Source: Amycolatopsis sp. | Lineage (GTDB): Bacteria > Actinomycetota > Actinomycetes > Mycobacteriales > Pseudonocardiaceae | Direction: 5' to 3' | Assembly: GCF_025464955.1 (NCBI RefSeq) | Contig: NZ_JAODNM010000131.1 | Span: forward strand, 34,704-98,703 | DNA: 64,000 nt | Part shown: positions 36,601-42,955 of the stretch, in pieces | Layout: the number at the start of each line of letters is the position of its first letter | How positions within the stretch are numbered: the first letter of the stretch is position 1 | Notes under the pieces: generated by a model | What the model saw: only the letters and a program-made list of their open reading frames with translations | Told to the model about the DNA's origin: nothing | Database searches by the model: none | Position numbers and translations under genes: made by a program

Positions 36601-37708
36601 CCAGCTGGGCGGCCTTGATCTCGTCGGCCGCGAAGCCCAAGACACCTACACCCCACGGCGCGTCGCCGAGCGCGTCCCGGGTCTGTTCGAGGAGCGTGCG
36701 GGTCTGCGCGGGGCCGGACAGCGCGAGCGCGAGGAACGGCAGCCCGCCACCGCCCGCTACGGCGGTGGCGAACGCGGCCTGGTCGCTGACGCGGGTCATC
36801 GGGCCCTGCGCCACCGGGAACGTGGTGCCCAACGCCCGGCTGCCGGCGGTATCCGGGCCGAGCACGGGGACGGTGGCCGCGAGAGCTTCGGTCACGGCGT
36901 CCCGCACTCCGCGGACAGCGGCGCCGACCGTTCCCCAGCGCCGCTCGAAGCGGGCCGCGAGGAAACCGTCCTGTCCGATCGGGAGCGCCTGGTCTGGACC
37001 ACGTGCCGGACCTCGACGCTGGAGCACCCGAAGCCCTTGCACCACGGCCGTTTCCGACCCGTCGAGCCCAGCGAGAGCGGCAGCGTATTCGGGCGGCGTC
37101 TCCGAGTCGGCCAGCAGCGCGAGCTGGGTGTCGAGGACGACTCCGGCCGCCCCGCCGGCAACCGCGGCGGCAGCCGTGTGGGGACCAGCCCCGCCGCACA
37201 CCCACACCGGCAGCGCGAGAGTGTCATCGGCGAGTAACTGCTGGAGCAACACGAACGAGCTGAGGTCGCCCACCTGGCCGCCTGCTTCATGACCACGCGC
37301 AACCAAGCCCTGCGCCCCGGACGCGGCGGCCGACAACGCCTGCGCCCAGCTCGTCACCTCGGCGAGCACTCGCCGACCGGGGAAATCGGCGGCGGACAGC
37401 GACGAATCAGCCGTCAAGATCACTGTGTGTGCCGACGGCGGGAGATCTTCCGCCGGGGAGAGCGGGAGGTCGGTAAGACGCACACCGAAGCCGTCCGACG
37501 CCCATTCCGCGGCTTTGACCAGCTCTTCTCTGGCCTTGCGGCCACCGCCGGTGAGGTCGAGAACACCCAGCCCGCCGGCGTGGGCGGCCGCCGCGACAAG
37601 GCGTGCCGATGGCACGCCAAACGGACTGACTGCGATCACCAGCTCGGCGCGGACCCGCACGCCGTCGGAGCCGGTGCGGCCATTGGTGCCACTAGTTGAC
37701 CCACGCAA
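30671..37708 (-). CDS. Secondary-lipid/PUFA-type synthase subunit: PfaD-like reductase-KS-AT-ACP-ACP-KR
   Basis: A ~2345-residue megasynthase. Order: PfaD-like nitronate-monooxygenase/enoyl-reductase TIM barrel (~1-600; FPVAQGPMTRVSD, GSECGGHVGPRNSF), with an extra half-barrel-like stretch before it; ketosynthase (~652-1090; Cys near 840 in VDAACASSLTAVD); acyltransferase (~1210-1510; GHSYGEL near 1299); two ACPs (Ser near 1701 and 1806, both in DLSVDSIK); ketoreductase (~1850-2330; VVLLVGGAKGITARFA, SDYASANDALETLG). PfaA is KS-AT-ACPs-KR; here PfaD is fused to its front. The start is TTG 37708 after a G-rich site, or a GTG at about 37660. A plausible promoter lies upstream. Confidence 0.92.
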   Translation of the reverse strand: MRGSTSGTNGRTGSDGVRVRAELVIAVSPFGVPSARLVAAAAHAGGLGVLDLTGGGRKAREELVKAAEWASDGFGVRLTDLPLSPAEDLPPSAHTVILTADSSLSAADFPGRRVLAEVTSWAQALSAAASGAQGLVARGHEAGGQVGDLSSFVLLQQLLADDTLALPVWVCGGAGPHTAAAAVAGGAAGVVLDTQLALLADSETPPEYAAALAGLDGSETAVVQGLRVLQRRGPARGPDQALPIGQDGFLAARFERRWGTVGAAVRGVRDAVTEALAATVPVLGPDTAGSRALGTTFPVAQGPMTRVSDQAAFATAVAGGGGLPFLALALSGPAQTRTLLEQTRDALGDAPWGVGVLGFAADEIKAAQLAIIREIRPSHAIIAGGRPAQAAALEEVGISTFLHVPSPGLLKQFLAAGARKFIFEGSECGGHVGPRNSFPLWEAQLGVLDDFFAEGGDAAGLQVFFAGGIHDERSAAMVAALSAPLNARGAAVGVLMGTAYLFTEEAVGAGAVLPLFQRQVLEAAHTDLLETAPGHATRCVRSPFTTEYQAIKADLAAREVPGREAWEELEQLNVGRLRLASKGIERVGDDLLGVGEDRQLAEGMFMAGEVAVLRSAVTTIAALHESVGTGAQDFLATRVAELGLAVPEPRSTPEPLDIAIVGMACMFPKAPNLSTFWANILSGVDAVTEVPAERWDQSLYYSADGELHRTSSRWGGFLPEIGFDPLRYGIPPASLASIEPVQLLALEAAHRALVDAGYGERPFDRSKTSVVFGAEAGSDLSNAMTLRTVLPSYVGEIPPALDAQLPKLTEDSFPGVLANVIAGRVANRLDLGGANYTVDAACASSLTAVDVACKELTAGTSDLVLCGGADLHNGINDYLLFSSVHALSPTGRSATFDATADGIALGEGVGCVALKRLADAERDGDRVYAVIKGVGSASDGRGLGLTAPRPEGQHNALTRAYANAGISPAEVGLVEAHGTGTVVGDRTELATLTKMFVEAGAEAGTCAIGSVKSQIGHTKCAAGLAGLIKTTLALYTGVKPPTLHLQQPNPAWDVESSPFTFNAEARPWATAPADRVAGVSAFGFGGTNFHVVLRAYDGGAPPAHTSDEWPAELFTFRGADQAGAAKVAGELLALAEADPGKYEPWRLRDLALGASRRAELDAARGAATRIALVSSSVDELAGLLRKAIAGESADGVYLAGAAEETGDVALLFPGQGSQRPGMFAELFVAFPELQRLLRIGGDVAGTLFPPLAFSEAGRREQLARITDTTAAQPALGIVGMAANVLLAKAGVRPAMVAGHSYGELTALAAAGALDAETLLRCSGARADAILGATGDGDPGTMAAVSAGRAEIEAVGLPDTVVIANSNSPKQTVISGPTAAVESAVDSLRSAGLSAKRIPVACAFHSPLVADAGDAFAAVLDTVSVTEPELPVWSNRTAGPYPTEPALIRAELAAQIGSPVKFAEQIEAMYAAGARVFVEAGPGTVLTKLVSAVLEGRPHRTVAFEGPRRAGLSGFLAALGRLAVTGAEVRTGWLFGGRDAVDPARATRRVRPGWTVDGHLVRTADGAIPAAALHPAQRISEPLVTAGHPGQASSPAEALVADFLRTSREMISAQRDVLLGYLGADPAARPMAAPVTFTQELAPARVVQPVTAVVAAAAPVAAPAVTGASVLAVVLAVIGERTGYPVDMIEPDLDLEADLSVDSIKRAEIAGELATRLNLPAAGDEEVELLAKARTAASITALVVGRVTDAAAAPVTAAVSVAVTTSATPLPAASVLAVVLQVIGERTGYPVDMIEPDLDLEADLSVDSIKRAEIAGELATRLNLPLDGDTEELAKARTAAGITALIAGAPAQIAAAPEPVKSSVDGHEPVIVAPKRLVMKEFALSRAGLSEGELSGRRFLVLGAGVLADVLTAKLGAHGVEVVTSLEIPDGGLDGVFHLPAADSEPVLPDAFGVYQVALAASPRWVIANGPVEGMRGFFRSVSREYPDTIARLVEHEPGTAPEVVADGLIAELSDVDREPVVLRRGEERTGLRMEAEGLGLLGSTGAGPAGDGAAEAAAIGLDRDSVVLLVGGAKGITARFATSLAAASRCRLELFGRTSLPAEEEEPAIAAAGTSAELRTALIAGGQRVPAEIERTIGEIEARREVRDTVRRLTELGSTVRYHSVDMLDTEAVHGAVKEIHAEYGRLDGVVYAAGVIEDKLIAEKTQASFSRVFSTKVDGARALLDAAGDLPQGPGFAVLFGSIAATLGNRGQSDYASANDALETLGSRWADVDGRRGLTVHWGPWAPTGTNNGMVTPELMRNYAQRGIELIDPEEGVLSLLRELAWGPDNPGDTGAVVYTASGW
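32237..32684. repeat. Near-identical 133-bp direct repeats in the two in-line ACP domains
   Basis: Bases 32237-32369 and 32552-32684 align without gaps at a fixed offset of 315 with only three mismatches. They cover the Ser attachment sites of the two ACPs, while flanking linker DNA has diverged. The pattern points to recent duplication or ongoing gene conversion. Confidence 0.9.
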
Positions 37709-37754
37709 GAGGAACCCCCGGATTCACGGATGAGTGAACATGGTGACGGGGTGT

Positions 37755-37783
37755 ACTTAAGCGTGCTATGGCGGCCGCGTCAA
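37755..37783 (-). promoter_or_regulatory. Candidate promoter of the lipid-synthase operon
   Basis: On the minus strand a TTGACG (37783-37778) is followed after 17 bases by TTAAGT (37760-37755). This matches the -35 well and the -10 loosely. It would give a leader of about 40 bases before the TTG start at 37708. A prediction by eye only. Confidence 0.4.
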
Positions 37784-37877
37784 TGACCTGACCGGATTTA
37801 GTAGTGGTACGACCACCAAATTTTCTGGTCGAATACGAGTGGGGCCTCAAGTCAGCTCGCCCATTTGCCTGTGATAA

Positions 37878-37927
37878 TGACCAGGCGGACCAGCCAAACC
37901 CCGTGGTCCGCTGGGTCTTCCTGGTCA
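37878..37927. promoter_or_regulatory. Nested inverted repeat, probable operator or hairpin upstream of the lipid-synthase operon
   Basis: Outer arms TGACCAGG (37878-37885) and CCTGGTCA (37920-37927) are exact complements. Inner arms GCGGACCA (37885-37892) and TGGTCCGC (37904-37911) are also exact. The ACCAG/CTGGT word recurs several more times in the surrounding 150 bases. It lies ~100 bases upstream of the candidate -35, so binding by a dimeric regulator is more likely than transcript attenuation. Confidence 0.6.
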
Positions 37928-38147
37928 TCCACCAGGCGACGCGCGGTATTTGCGTAGAATTTACAAGAGGCGAAAGGCAGATTGCGGCGGTTGCCCAATC
38001 CGGTCCTGCCGGTGCGCGACAAGCGATGATAAACGCTCGTAGGCGCCTTCCAAGTGAACAAGAAAAGACACGTGTTTCTTTTGTCTCCGGGCCGTTAATC
38101 GACAGTTAACGACCCATTTCTCGGCCGACCCACGACGCCACGAAAAC

Positions 38148-38167
38148 CGGTGACCCCGGTCACCGGC
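38148..38167. terminator. GC-rich hairpin, possible terminator of the glyoxalase operon
   Basis: CCGGTGAC (38148-38155) and GTCACCGG (38160-38167) form an 8-bp stem with a 4-base loop, ~165 bases beyond the stop of the leftward glyoxalase gene. No T-run follows. It could be an operator instead. Confidence 0.35.
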
Positions 38168-38329
38168 ACAACGCCACACACTGTGGACAGCGTCGTCCTG
38201 GGATTTGGCAAACCTCCACCTTCACCTTCTGCCCCCAGAAAGCTCAAGGCGGGAGCATATCCGGCTCGGTCGCGAAAATCCACAAAGTGAGAGATTCACC
38301 AACCCAACAAGCGGATCTCATGATCGCGG

Positions 38330-38701
38330 CTACCCGCACACCTTGGTCAGCAGCTCGATATTGTGGCCGTCAGGGTCGGCGAAGTAGCAGCCGCGACCGC
38401 CGAAGTTGCGGTTGACCTCGCCGGCCCGCTCGTGACCGGGGTCGGCGAAGTACGCGATCCCCGCCGCCCGGATCCGCGCGAACGCGGCGTCGAAATCGGC
38501 GTCCCCCACCAGGAAGGCGTAGTGCTGGGAACGGACTTCGGCGGAATCGAGATAGTCGAGCGTGACTCCGTTGTCCAGCCGGACCGGCACGAAGACCCCG
38601 GTCTGCGCGCCGACCGGCAGCCCGAGGATGCCGGCGAGGAACCCCGCGGCCGCCTGCTTGTCGCGGACCCGGACGATGGTGTGGTTCAGCTCGATGCTCA
38701 T
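38330..38701 (-). CDS. Glyoxalase/VOC-family protein
   Basis: A 123-residue vicinal-oxygen-chelate fold protein: MSIELNHTIVRVRDKQAAAGFLAGILGL at the start and CYFADPDGHNIELLTKV at the end, with the usual metal-ligand type positions (His 7 and Glu near 117). Members include glyoxalases, dioxygenases and antibiotic-resistance binding proteins. The ATG overlaps the stop of the upstream SnoaL-like gene (ATGA), so the two form an operon divergent from a MarR regulator. The role is unknown. Confidence 0.9.
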   Translation of the reverse strand: MSIELNHTIVRVRDKQAAAGFLAGILGLPVGAQTGVFVPVRLDNGVTLDYLDSAEVRSQHYAFLVGDADFDAAFARIRAAGIAYFADPGHERAGEVNRNFGGRGCYFADPDGHNIELLTKVCG

Positions 38702-39078
38702 CGCGCACCCGCGATCGGGCTGAGCTGCACTCCGGCAAGCGCCCACCGCTCTCCGTCGCGGACGAAGATCTGGGTGACCCGGAAGCGACCTTCGGTGGGG
38801 CGACCCTGATATTCGGCGCGCAGGTTATGGATCCCGATCGCGACGGCTGCGGCGCCGTAGTCGCGCACCGAGGCGTCGTGCCAGTCGGCGGACCTCGTGA
38901 CGAGGTCACCGCCGCGGTAGCGGTCGAGCCACTGCTGCTTGTCGAGGACGAACCCGAGGGGGCCGACGAGGATGAAGTCCGGGGTCGTCATTGCGTCGAG
39001 CGCGATGGCGTCACCGGCGGCCTCTGCTTCCGCCCAGCGTCGGCCGAGGTCGAGAACTTGGTCTGCGGTCGTGGTCAT
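38698..39078 (-). CDS. SnoaL/NTF2-like (DUF4440-type) protein
   Basis: A 126-residue cone-shaped NTF2-like fold (ADQVLDLGRRWAEAEAAGDAIALDAMTTPDFILVGPLGFVLDKQQWLDRYRGGDL). Such proteins act as small-molecule isomerases, cyclases or binding proteins. It is the first gene of a two-gene unit with the glyoxalase, divergent from marR. The ATG at 39078 follows GGGAGGAAAC. No substrate can be assigned. Confidence 0.88.
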   Translation of the reverse strand: MTTTADQVLDLGRRWAEAEAAGDAIALDAMTTPDFILVGPLGFVLDKQQWLDRYRGGDLVTRSADWHDASVRDYGAAAVAIGIHNLRAEYQGRPTEGRFRVTQIFVRDGERWALAGVQLSPIAGAR

Positions 39079-39109
39079 GTTTCCTCCCAGCGTTCGGCTT
39101 GCCGACAAC

Positions 39110-39123
39110 GTTAGATATCTAAC
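39110..39123. promoter_or_regulatory. Palindromic operator between the SnoaL-like and MarR genes
   Basis: GTTAGATATCTAAC is a perfect 14-base palindrome in the 89-base divergent intergenic region. Related half-sites (CATTAGATG, CAGTTAGAC) follow at once. A/T-rich palindromes in such gaps are typical MarR operators, so the adjacent MarR probably represses both directions. Confidence 0.7.
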
Positions 39124-39167
39124 CATTAGATGTCAAACAGTTAGACGGCTACGCTACGCTCACATAC

Positions 39168-39602
39168 ATGTCCCGACCGCTCCACACACCGATCGGCGTG
39201 GTGCTCGCGCAGACGACGAAGCTCATCAGCCGCGCCTTCGACGACGCACTCGTCGCGGCGGGCGGATCACGGGCGAGCTGGCTGGTCCTGCTTGCACTGA
39301 AGACGCGGAAGCCGGCCAACCAGCGTGAACTGGCCGAGGAGGTGGGGATCCAGGGCGCGACACTGACCCACCACCTCAACGCTATGGAGGCCGACGGGGT
39401 GATCACCCGCAAACGCGACCCCGACAACCGGCGCATTCACCAGGTCGAGCTCACCGAGCACGGCGAAACCCTGTTCCTGCACCTTGCGAAAGCAGCCCAA
39501 GCCCACGACCGGCGCCTGCGCACCGGCTTCACCGACGCTGAGATCGCCGCACTCGGCTCCCACCTGGACCGCCTGGCCCGCAACATCACCGACGGCCGCT
39601 GA
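39168..39602 (+). CDS. MarR-family transcriptional regulator
   Basis: A 144-residue winged-helix regulator: dimer helix (GVVLAQTTKLISRAFDDALVAAGG), recognition region (NQRELAEEVGIQGATLTHHLNAMEADGVITRKRDPDNRRIHQVELTEHG) and C-terminal dimer helix. It is divergent from the SnoaL/glyoxalase pair, with a perfect palindrome between. It probably represses that pair until a small ligand binds. Confidence 0.93.
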   Translation: MSRPLHTPIGVVLAQTTKLISRAFDDALVAAGGSRASWLVLLALKTRKPANQRELAEEVGIQGATLTHHLNAMEADGVITRKRDPDNRRIHQVELTEHGETLFLHLAKAAQAHDRRLRTGFTDAEIAALGSHLDRLARNITDGR

Positions 39603-39644
39603 CGCGATCTGTGGACACGAGAATGCGATCTGCGTACGCCGGGC

Positions 39645-40157
39645 TCAAGACTGGCGGACGGTGATTCCGCGAAGGTAGGCCGCCTGGCCGACGTGCTGGA
39701 GGTCGTCGCTGATGACGCTGACAAGCCGGACGCCGAGGGTCACCGGCGGGTCCCAGGCGTCGTCGACTACGCGGTCGAGGTCTGGACCACTGAGCCCGGC
39801 CAGGTACTTCTTCGTGCGCTCGCACACGGCGTCGTGGTACCCCATCAGCACGTTGACCGACTTGACGTGTACCCCCGCGACGTCCTCGGCACTCTGCCCG
39901 TACCCCGTCTCGGCCTCTCCGAACGGCAGGTCGAAACGGTCGCTCCAGCCGTCGGCCGTCCACACCTGCTCGGTGCCGGCGACATCGGCGACGTGGTCGT
40001 CCTGCACCCGCGTCAGATGCCAGACGAGCCACACGATCGAGTTCGAGCCGGGGTCGGGGCGCCACGACAACTGCTCCGGCGTCAGCCCTTCGACCGCGCT
40101 GTGAACCTCTTCGCGCACCCTCTCGAAAGCGTCGGCCAACAGGTCGGCGACGTTCAT
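39645..40157 (-). CDS. DinB/mycothiol-transferase-type protein (DUF664-like)
   Basis: A 170-residue four-helix-bundle protein. The three-His metal site of DinB-like enzymes can be traced at HLTR (~49), H in GYHDAV and H in DDLQHVGQAAYLRG near the end. PEQLSWRPDPGSNSIVWLVWHLTRVQDDH is typical. In actinobacteria this fold includes mycothiol-dependent isomerases and transferases acting in detoxification. The ATG at 40157 follows GAAGGGAG. The substrate is unknown. Confidence 0.85.
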   Translation of the reverse strand: MNVADLLADAFERVREEVHSAVEGLTPEQLSWRPDPGSNSIVWLVWHLTRVQDDHVADVAGTEQVWTADGWSDRFDLPFGEAETGYGQSAEDVAGVHVKSVNVLMGYHDAVCERTKKYLAGLSGPDLDRVVDDAWDPPVTLGVRLVSVISDDLQHVGQAAYLRGITVRQS

Positions 40158-40189
40158 CCCGGACTCCCTTCGCTGGATTTGCAACCAGT

Positions 40190-40549
40190 CTATGAGCAGG
40201 CGCCGCACCCCGCCGGAGGCCAGTGGTCGTCGGCGGCCCGGTCGATGATCGCGTTCGCGCGGTGGACGTCGGCGACGAGGCCGCCGGGCTCACGCCACGC
40301 CGAATCCCGGCCGACACCGCGCGACCGACGGCCGGCCACCTGACACCCGCGGCACCACATCGACCGCTCGCAGGTGCGCGGTATCTCGAGGGTCAACTCG
40401 ACGCGCGGGTGCCGAACCGGATACATGACGTCGCTGCACCTGGGCACCAGCCATTCGATGGCGGGATCGGCGAGATCGGCCTTCAGGTACTGGTGGATCT
40501 GCCCGTTCTCGACCCACCACCGAACGGTGTAATCAGCATCCTCGGCCAT
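40190..40549 (-). CDS. Small Cys-rich hypothetical protein
   Basis: A 119-residue soluble protein (MAEDADYTVRWWVENGQIHQYLKADL). It has six Cys: one at PRCSDV, three in TCERSMWCRGC and two in the C-terminal CGAC. The spacing would suit a zinc or iron-sulfur site, but no named family is recognised. It is divergent from the XRE/DUF397 pair and its ATG follows GGGAGGAC. It may be part of that regulatory module. Confidence 0.65.
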   Translation of the reverse strand: MAEDADYTVRWWVENGQIHQYLKADLADPAIEWLVPRCSDVMYPVRHPRVELTLEIPRTCERSMWCRGCQVAGRRSRGVGRDSAWREPGGLVADVHRANAIIDRAADDHWPPAGCGACS

Positions 40550-40698
40550 GTTGTCCTCCCTGCGTCGAAAGTGGTGGTGCACCGGCGGTGCCATTTGGTG
40601 CCGAGCGGAACACGTCACTATCGGTCCCGGTACTACCCGGCACAAGTCACCTTTCGAGGGAATGCTTTGACCACGCAGTGTGTGCTTAGGTGTGGCAC

Positions 40699-41544
40699 AT
40701 GGCTGGCACCACTCCCAAAGCACGCGCGATCGGCGCAGAACTCCGACGCGCACGCGAGGACGCCGGGCTGAGCGCCCGTCAGCTCGCGATCAAACTCGGC
40801 GTCGCGCACACGACAGTCGGCCGCTGGGAATCCGGCGAACGGGGACCGCGACCGACTGACGTCGCCACGGTCTTGACCGCACTGGGCGCGTCCAACGCGC
40901 TCCGCGAAGAGCTCGTAGAGCTGTCTCGCGACTCCGACGGACGCCACTGGGTCGCGTCGGGCCTACCCGAGCAACAACGCCAACTCGCAGCACTCCTGGA
41001 GCTGGAACGCGACGCGAACCGGATCGTGAACGTCTCGCCGCTGCTGATCCCCGGCCTGCTGCAAACCTCCGGCTACGCCCGAGCGATCATCGGCGCTGGC
41101 GGCGTCCCCGCCGACCAGGTCGAGACTCGAGTCGCAGTCCGCATTGGACGGCGTGACGTGATCATGCGACGCAACCCGGCGGTTTTGCTCGCGATCATCG
41201 ATGAAAGCGCGCTCCGAAGGAATGTCGGTGGCCCGGCCGTGATGGTGGATCAGCTTCGAGCCCTGGACGAGGCCAGCCGTTGGGGCAACGTCGAAGTACG
41301 GATCGTTCCGGTCGATGCGGGATGGCATCCGGCACTCGAAGGTCCATTCGTGTTGATCGAACTCGCCGACAGATCTCCGGTCGTCCAGATCGAAAACCGG
41401 AGGTCGGCGCTGTTCTTCCACGAACCGGTCGACGTGGAGGCTTATCAGCAAGCGATCAAGTCGGTGTTAAATGTGGCGTTGAGCCCTGCCGATTCACGAG
41501 GACTCATCGCCGACGTCGTCAAGCAACTGGAGACAACACCATGA
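40699..41544 (+). CDS. XRE-family regulator with DUF5753 domain
   Basis: A 281-residue protein. An N-terminal Cro/C1-type HTH (AIGAELRRAREDAGLSARQLAIKLGVAHTTVGRWESGERGP) is followed by a DUF5753 domain (VSPLLIPGLLQTSGYARAI, RRNPAVLLAIIDESALRR, LFFHEPVDVEAY). The ATG at 40699 is preferred over the GTG at 40690. The stop overlaps the DUF397 gene (ATGA). XRE-DUF5753/DUF397 pairs are abundant in actinomycetes (the BldB/WhiJ-type systems) and act in development and antibiotic control; this copy's target is unknown. Confidence 0.93.
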   Translation: MAGTTPKARAIGAELRRAREDAGLSARQLAIKLGVAHTTVGRWESGERGPRPTDVATVLTALGASNALREELVELSRDSDGRHWVASGLPEQQRQLAALLELERDANRIVNVSPLLIPGLLQTSGYARAIIGAGGVPADQVETRVAVRIGRRDVIMRRNPAVLLAIIDESALRRNVGGPAVMVDQLRALDEASRWGNVEVRIVPVDAGWHPALEGPFVLIELADRSPVVQIENRRSALFFHEPVDVEAYQQAIKSVLNVALSPADSRGLIADVVKQLETTP

Positions 41545-41723
41545 AGCTGGCTCAGGATCCCGATGGCTGGCGTAAGTCCAGCCGGTCGCAGAACACATCG
41601 GACTGTGTCGAGGTGGCTCTCGGCGCCAAGGTCGGCGTCCGCGACACCAAGGACCGCACCACCGGCCACCTGAACGTCGCGCCCGACGCCTGGTCCGCCT
41701 TCCTGACCACGGTGACCCGGTAG
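41541..41723 (+). CDS. DUF397-domain protein
   Basis: A 60-residue DUF397 protein (DGWRKSSRSQNTSDCVEVALGAKVGVRDTKDRTTGHLNVAPDAWSAFLTTV). It is translationally coupled to the XRE gene through ATGA. Members are small partners that modulate the DNA binding of the linked XRE regulator. Confidence 0.93.
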   Translation: MKLAQDPDGWRKSSRSQNTSDCVEVALGAKVGVRDTKDRTTGHLNVAPDAWSAFLTTVTR

Positions 41724-41878
41724 GTCCGGACACATCGGAAGCCCCCGGCGACTTGTGGACACCGGGGGCTTCGTCATGGGTGGCACCGGGTGGTACCTGC
41801 GCGAACACCGTCGGTGTCCGGATTTTCCCGTTCGGTTCGGAAAGCGCCATTCCCACTCGAGCGATCTACGATCTCTCC

Positions 41879-42955
41879 GTGGACCTGCCTGTGATGCCGC
41901 CGGTGAAGCCGATGCTCGCCAAAGCCGTGCACGAGGTGCCCCGCGCGCCCGGCCTGACCTATGAGCCGAAGTGGGACGGGTTCCGCTGCATCGTGTTCCG
42001 CGACGGCGACGAGCTCGAGCTCGGGTCCCGCAACGACAGGCCGCTGACGCGGTACTTCCCCGAGCTGGTCGAGCTGCTGGCCGCGGCACTGCCCCCGCGC
42101 TGCGTGGTCGACGGCGAGATCGTGGTCGTCACCGATGACGGACTGGACTTCGACACGCTGCAGAACCGCCTCCATCCCGCCGCATCGCGGGTGAAAAAGC
42201 TGGCCGCGGAGACGCCTGCGAGCTTCGTCGCGTTCGACCTGCTGGCCCTCGGCGATCGCGATCTGACCGGCGAGACGTTCCTCGAACGACGTCGACTGCT
42301 CGAAGGCATTCTCGACCGGTCCCCCGGACGCGTCCACCTGACGCCCGTCACCGACGACCCCGACGTCGCCCAGGACTGGTTCACGCGGTTCGAAGGCGCC
42401 GGGTTCGACGGCGTGATGGCGAAGGCGTCGAATCTGCCCTACCAGCAGGACAAACGCTCGATGTGGAAGGTCAAGCACGAGCGCACGGCCGACTGCGTGG
42501 TAGCGGGCTTCCGGTGGCACAAGGATGGCGAGGGCGTCGGCTCGATGCTGCTGGGCCTCTACGACGACAACGGCACGCTGCACCACGTCGGCGTCGCGTC
42601 GAGCTTCACGGCCGTGCGCCGCAAGGAGCTGGTCACCGAGCTCGCCCCGCTGCGCGAAAACGCGCTCGCCGAGCATCCTTGGCGAGCGTGGGCCGAGGCC
42701 CAGGACGACTCCGGCGGCCGCATGCCGGGCGGGCAGAGCCGCTGGACCGGCGGCAAGGACCTGTCGTGGGAACCGCTGCGGACCGAACTCGTGGCGGAGG
42801 TCCGCTACGAGCACGTCATGGCCGGCCGTTTCCGCCACGGCGGCCGGCTCGTGCGGTTCCGGGCGGACAGGCTCCCCGAGTCGTGCACCTATGCCCAACT
42901 CGACGAGGTCGCGCCGGCCGAGCTGGGGACGCTGTTCGGCGAGGTCACGCCGTGA
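41879..42955 (+). CDS. ligC: ATP-dependent DNA ligase (LigC type)
   Basis: A 358-residue ligase. The adenylation domain carries the nucleotidyl Lys motif YEPKWDGFR (Lys near residue 30), then VVDGEIVV and GFDGVMAK. A C-terminal OB-fold ends the protein. The length equals mycobacterial LigC. It seals nicks in a backup repair route. The GTG at 41879 (VDLPVMPPVKPMLAKA) is chosen from the family start. It overlaps the primase-polymerase gene (GTGA). No Ku gene is nearby. Confidence 0.9.
   Translation: MDLPVMPPVKPMLAKAVHEVPRAPGLTYEPKWDGFRCIVFRDGDELELGSRNDRPLTRYFPELVELLAAALPPRCVVDGEIVVVTDDGLDFDTLQNRLHPAASRVKKLAAETPASFVAFDLLALGDRDLTGETFLERRRLLEGILDRSPGRVHLTPVTDDPDVAQDWFTRFEGAGFDGVMAKASNLPYQQDKRSMWKVKHERTADCVVAGFRWHKDGEGVGSMLLGLYDDNGTLHHVGVASSFTAVRRKELVTELAPLRENALAEHPWRAWAEAQDDSGGRMPGGQSRWTGGKDLSWEPLRTELVAEVRYEHVMAGRFRHGGRLVRFRADRLPESCTYAQLDEVAPAELGTLFGEVTP

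Larger units (their letters stand above)
37709..38329. other. Long intergenic control region upstream of the lipid-synthase operon
   Basis: About 620 bases without a credible gene, noticeably richer in A+T than the flanks. It holds a candidate promoter (37755-37783), the short repeat GTGGTACGACCAC near 37793-37805, a nested inverted repeat (37878-37927) and a GC-rich hairpin (38148-38167). Short frames here do not look like proteins. Confidence 0.7.

Noticed and set aside
26265..37708. Enediyne polyketide synthase
   Set aside because: Enediyne PKSs are one protein of KS-AT-ACP-KR-DH-PPTase with neighbouring E10-type thioesterase and accessory genes. Here the domains are split over two proteins, a PfaD-like reductase is present and no enediyne cassette is seen.
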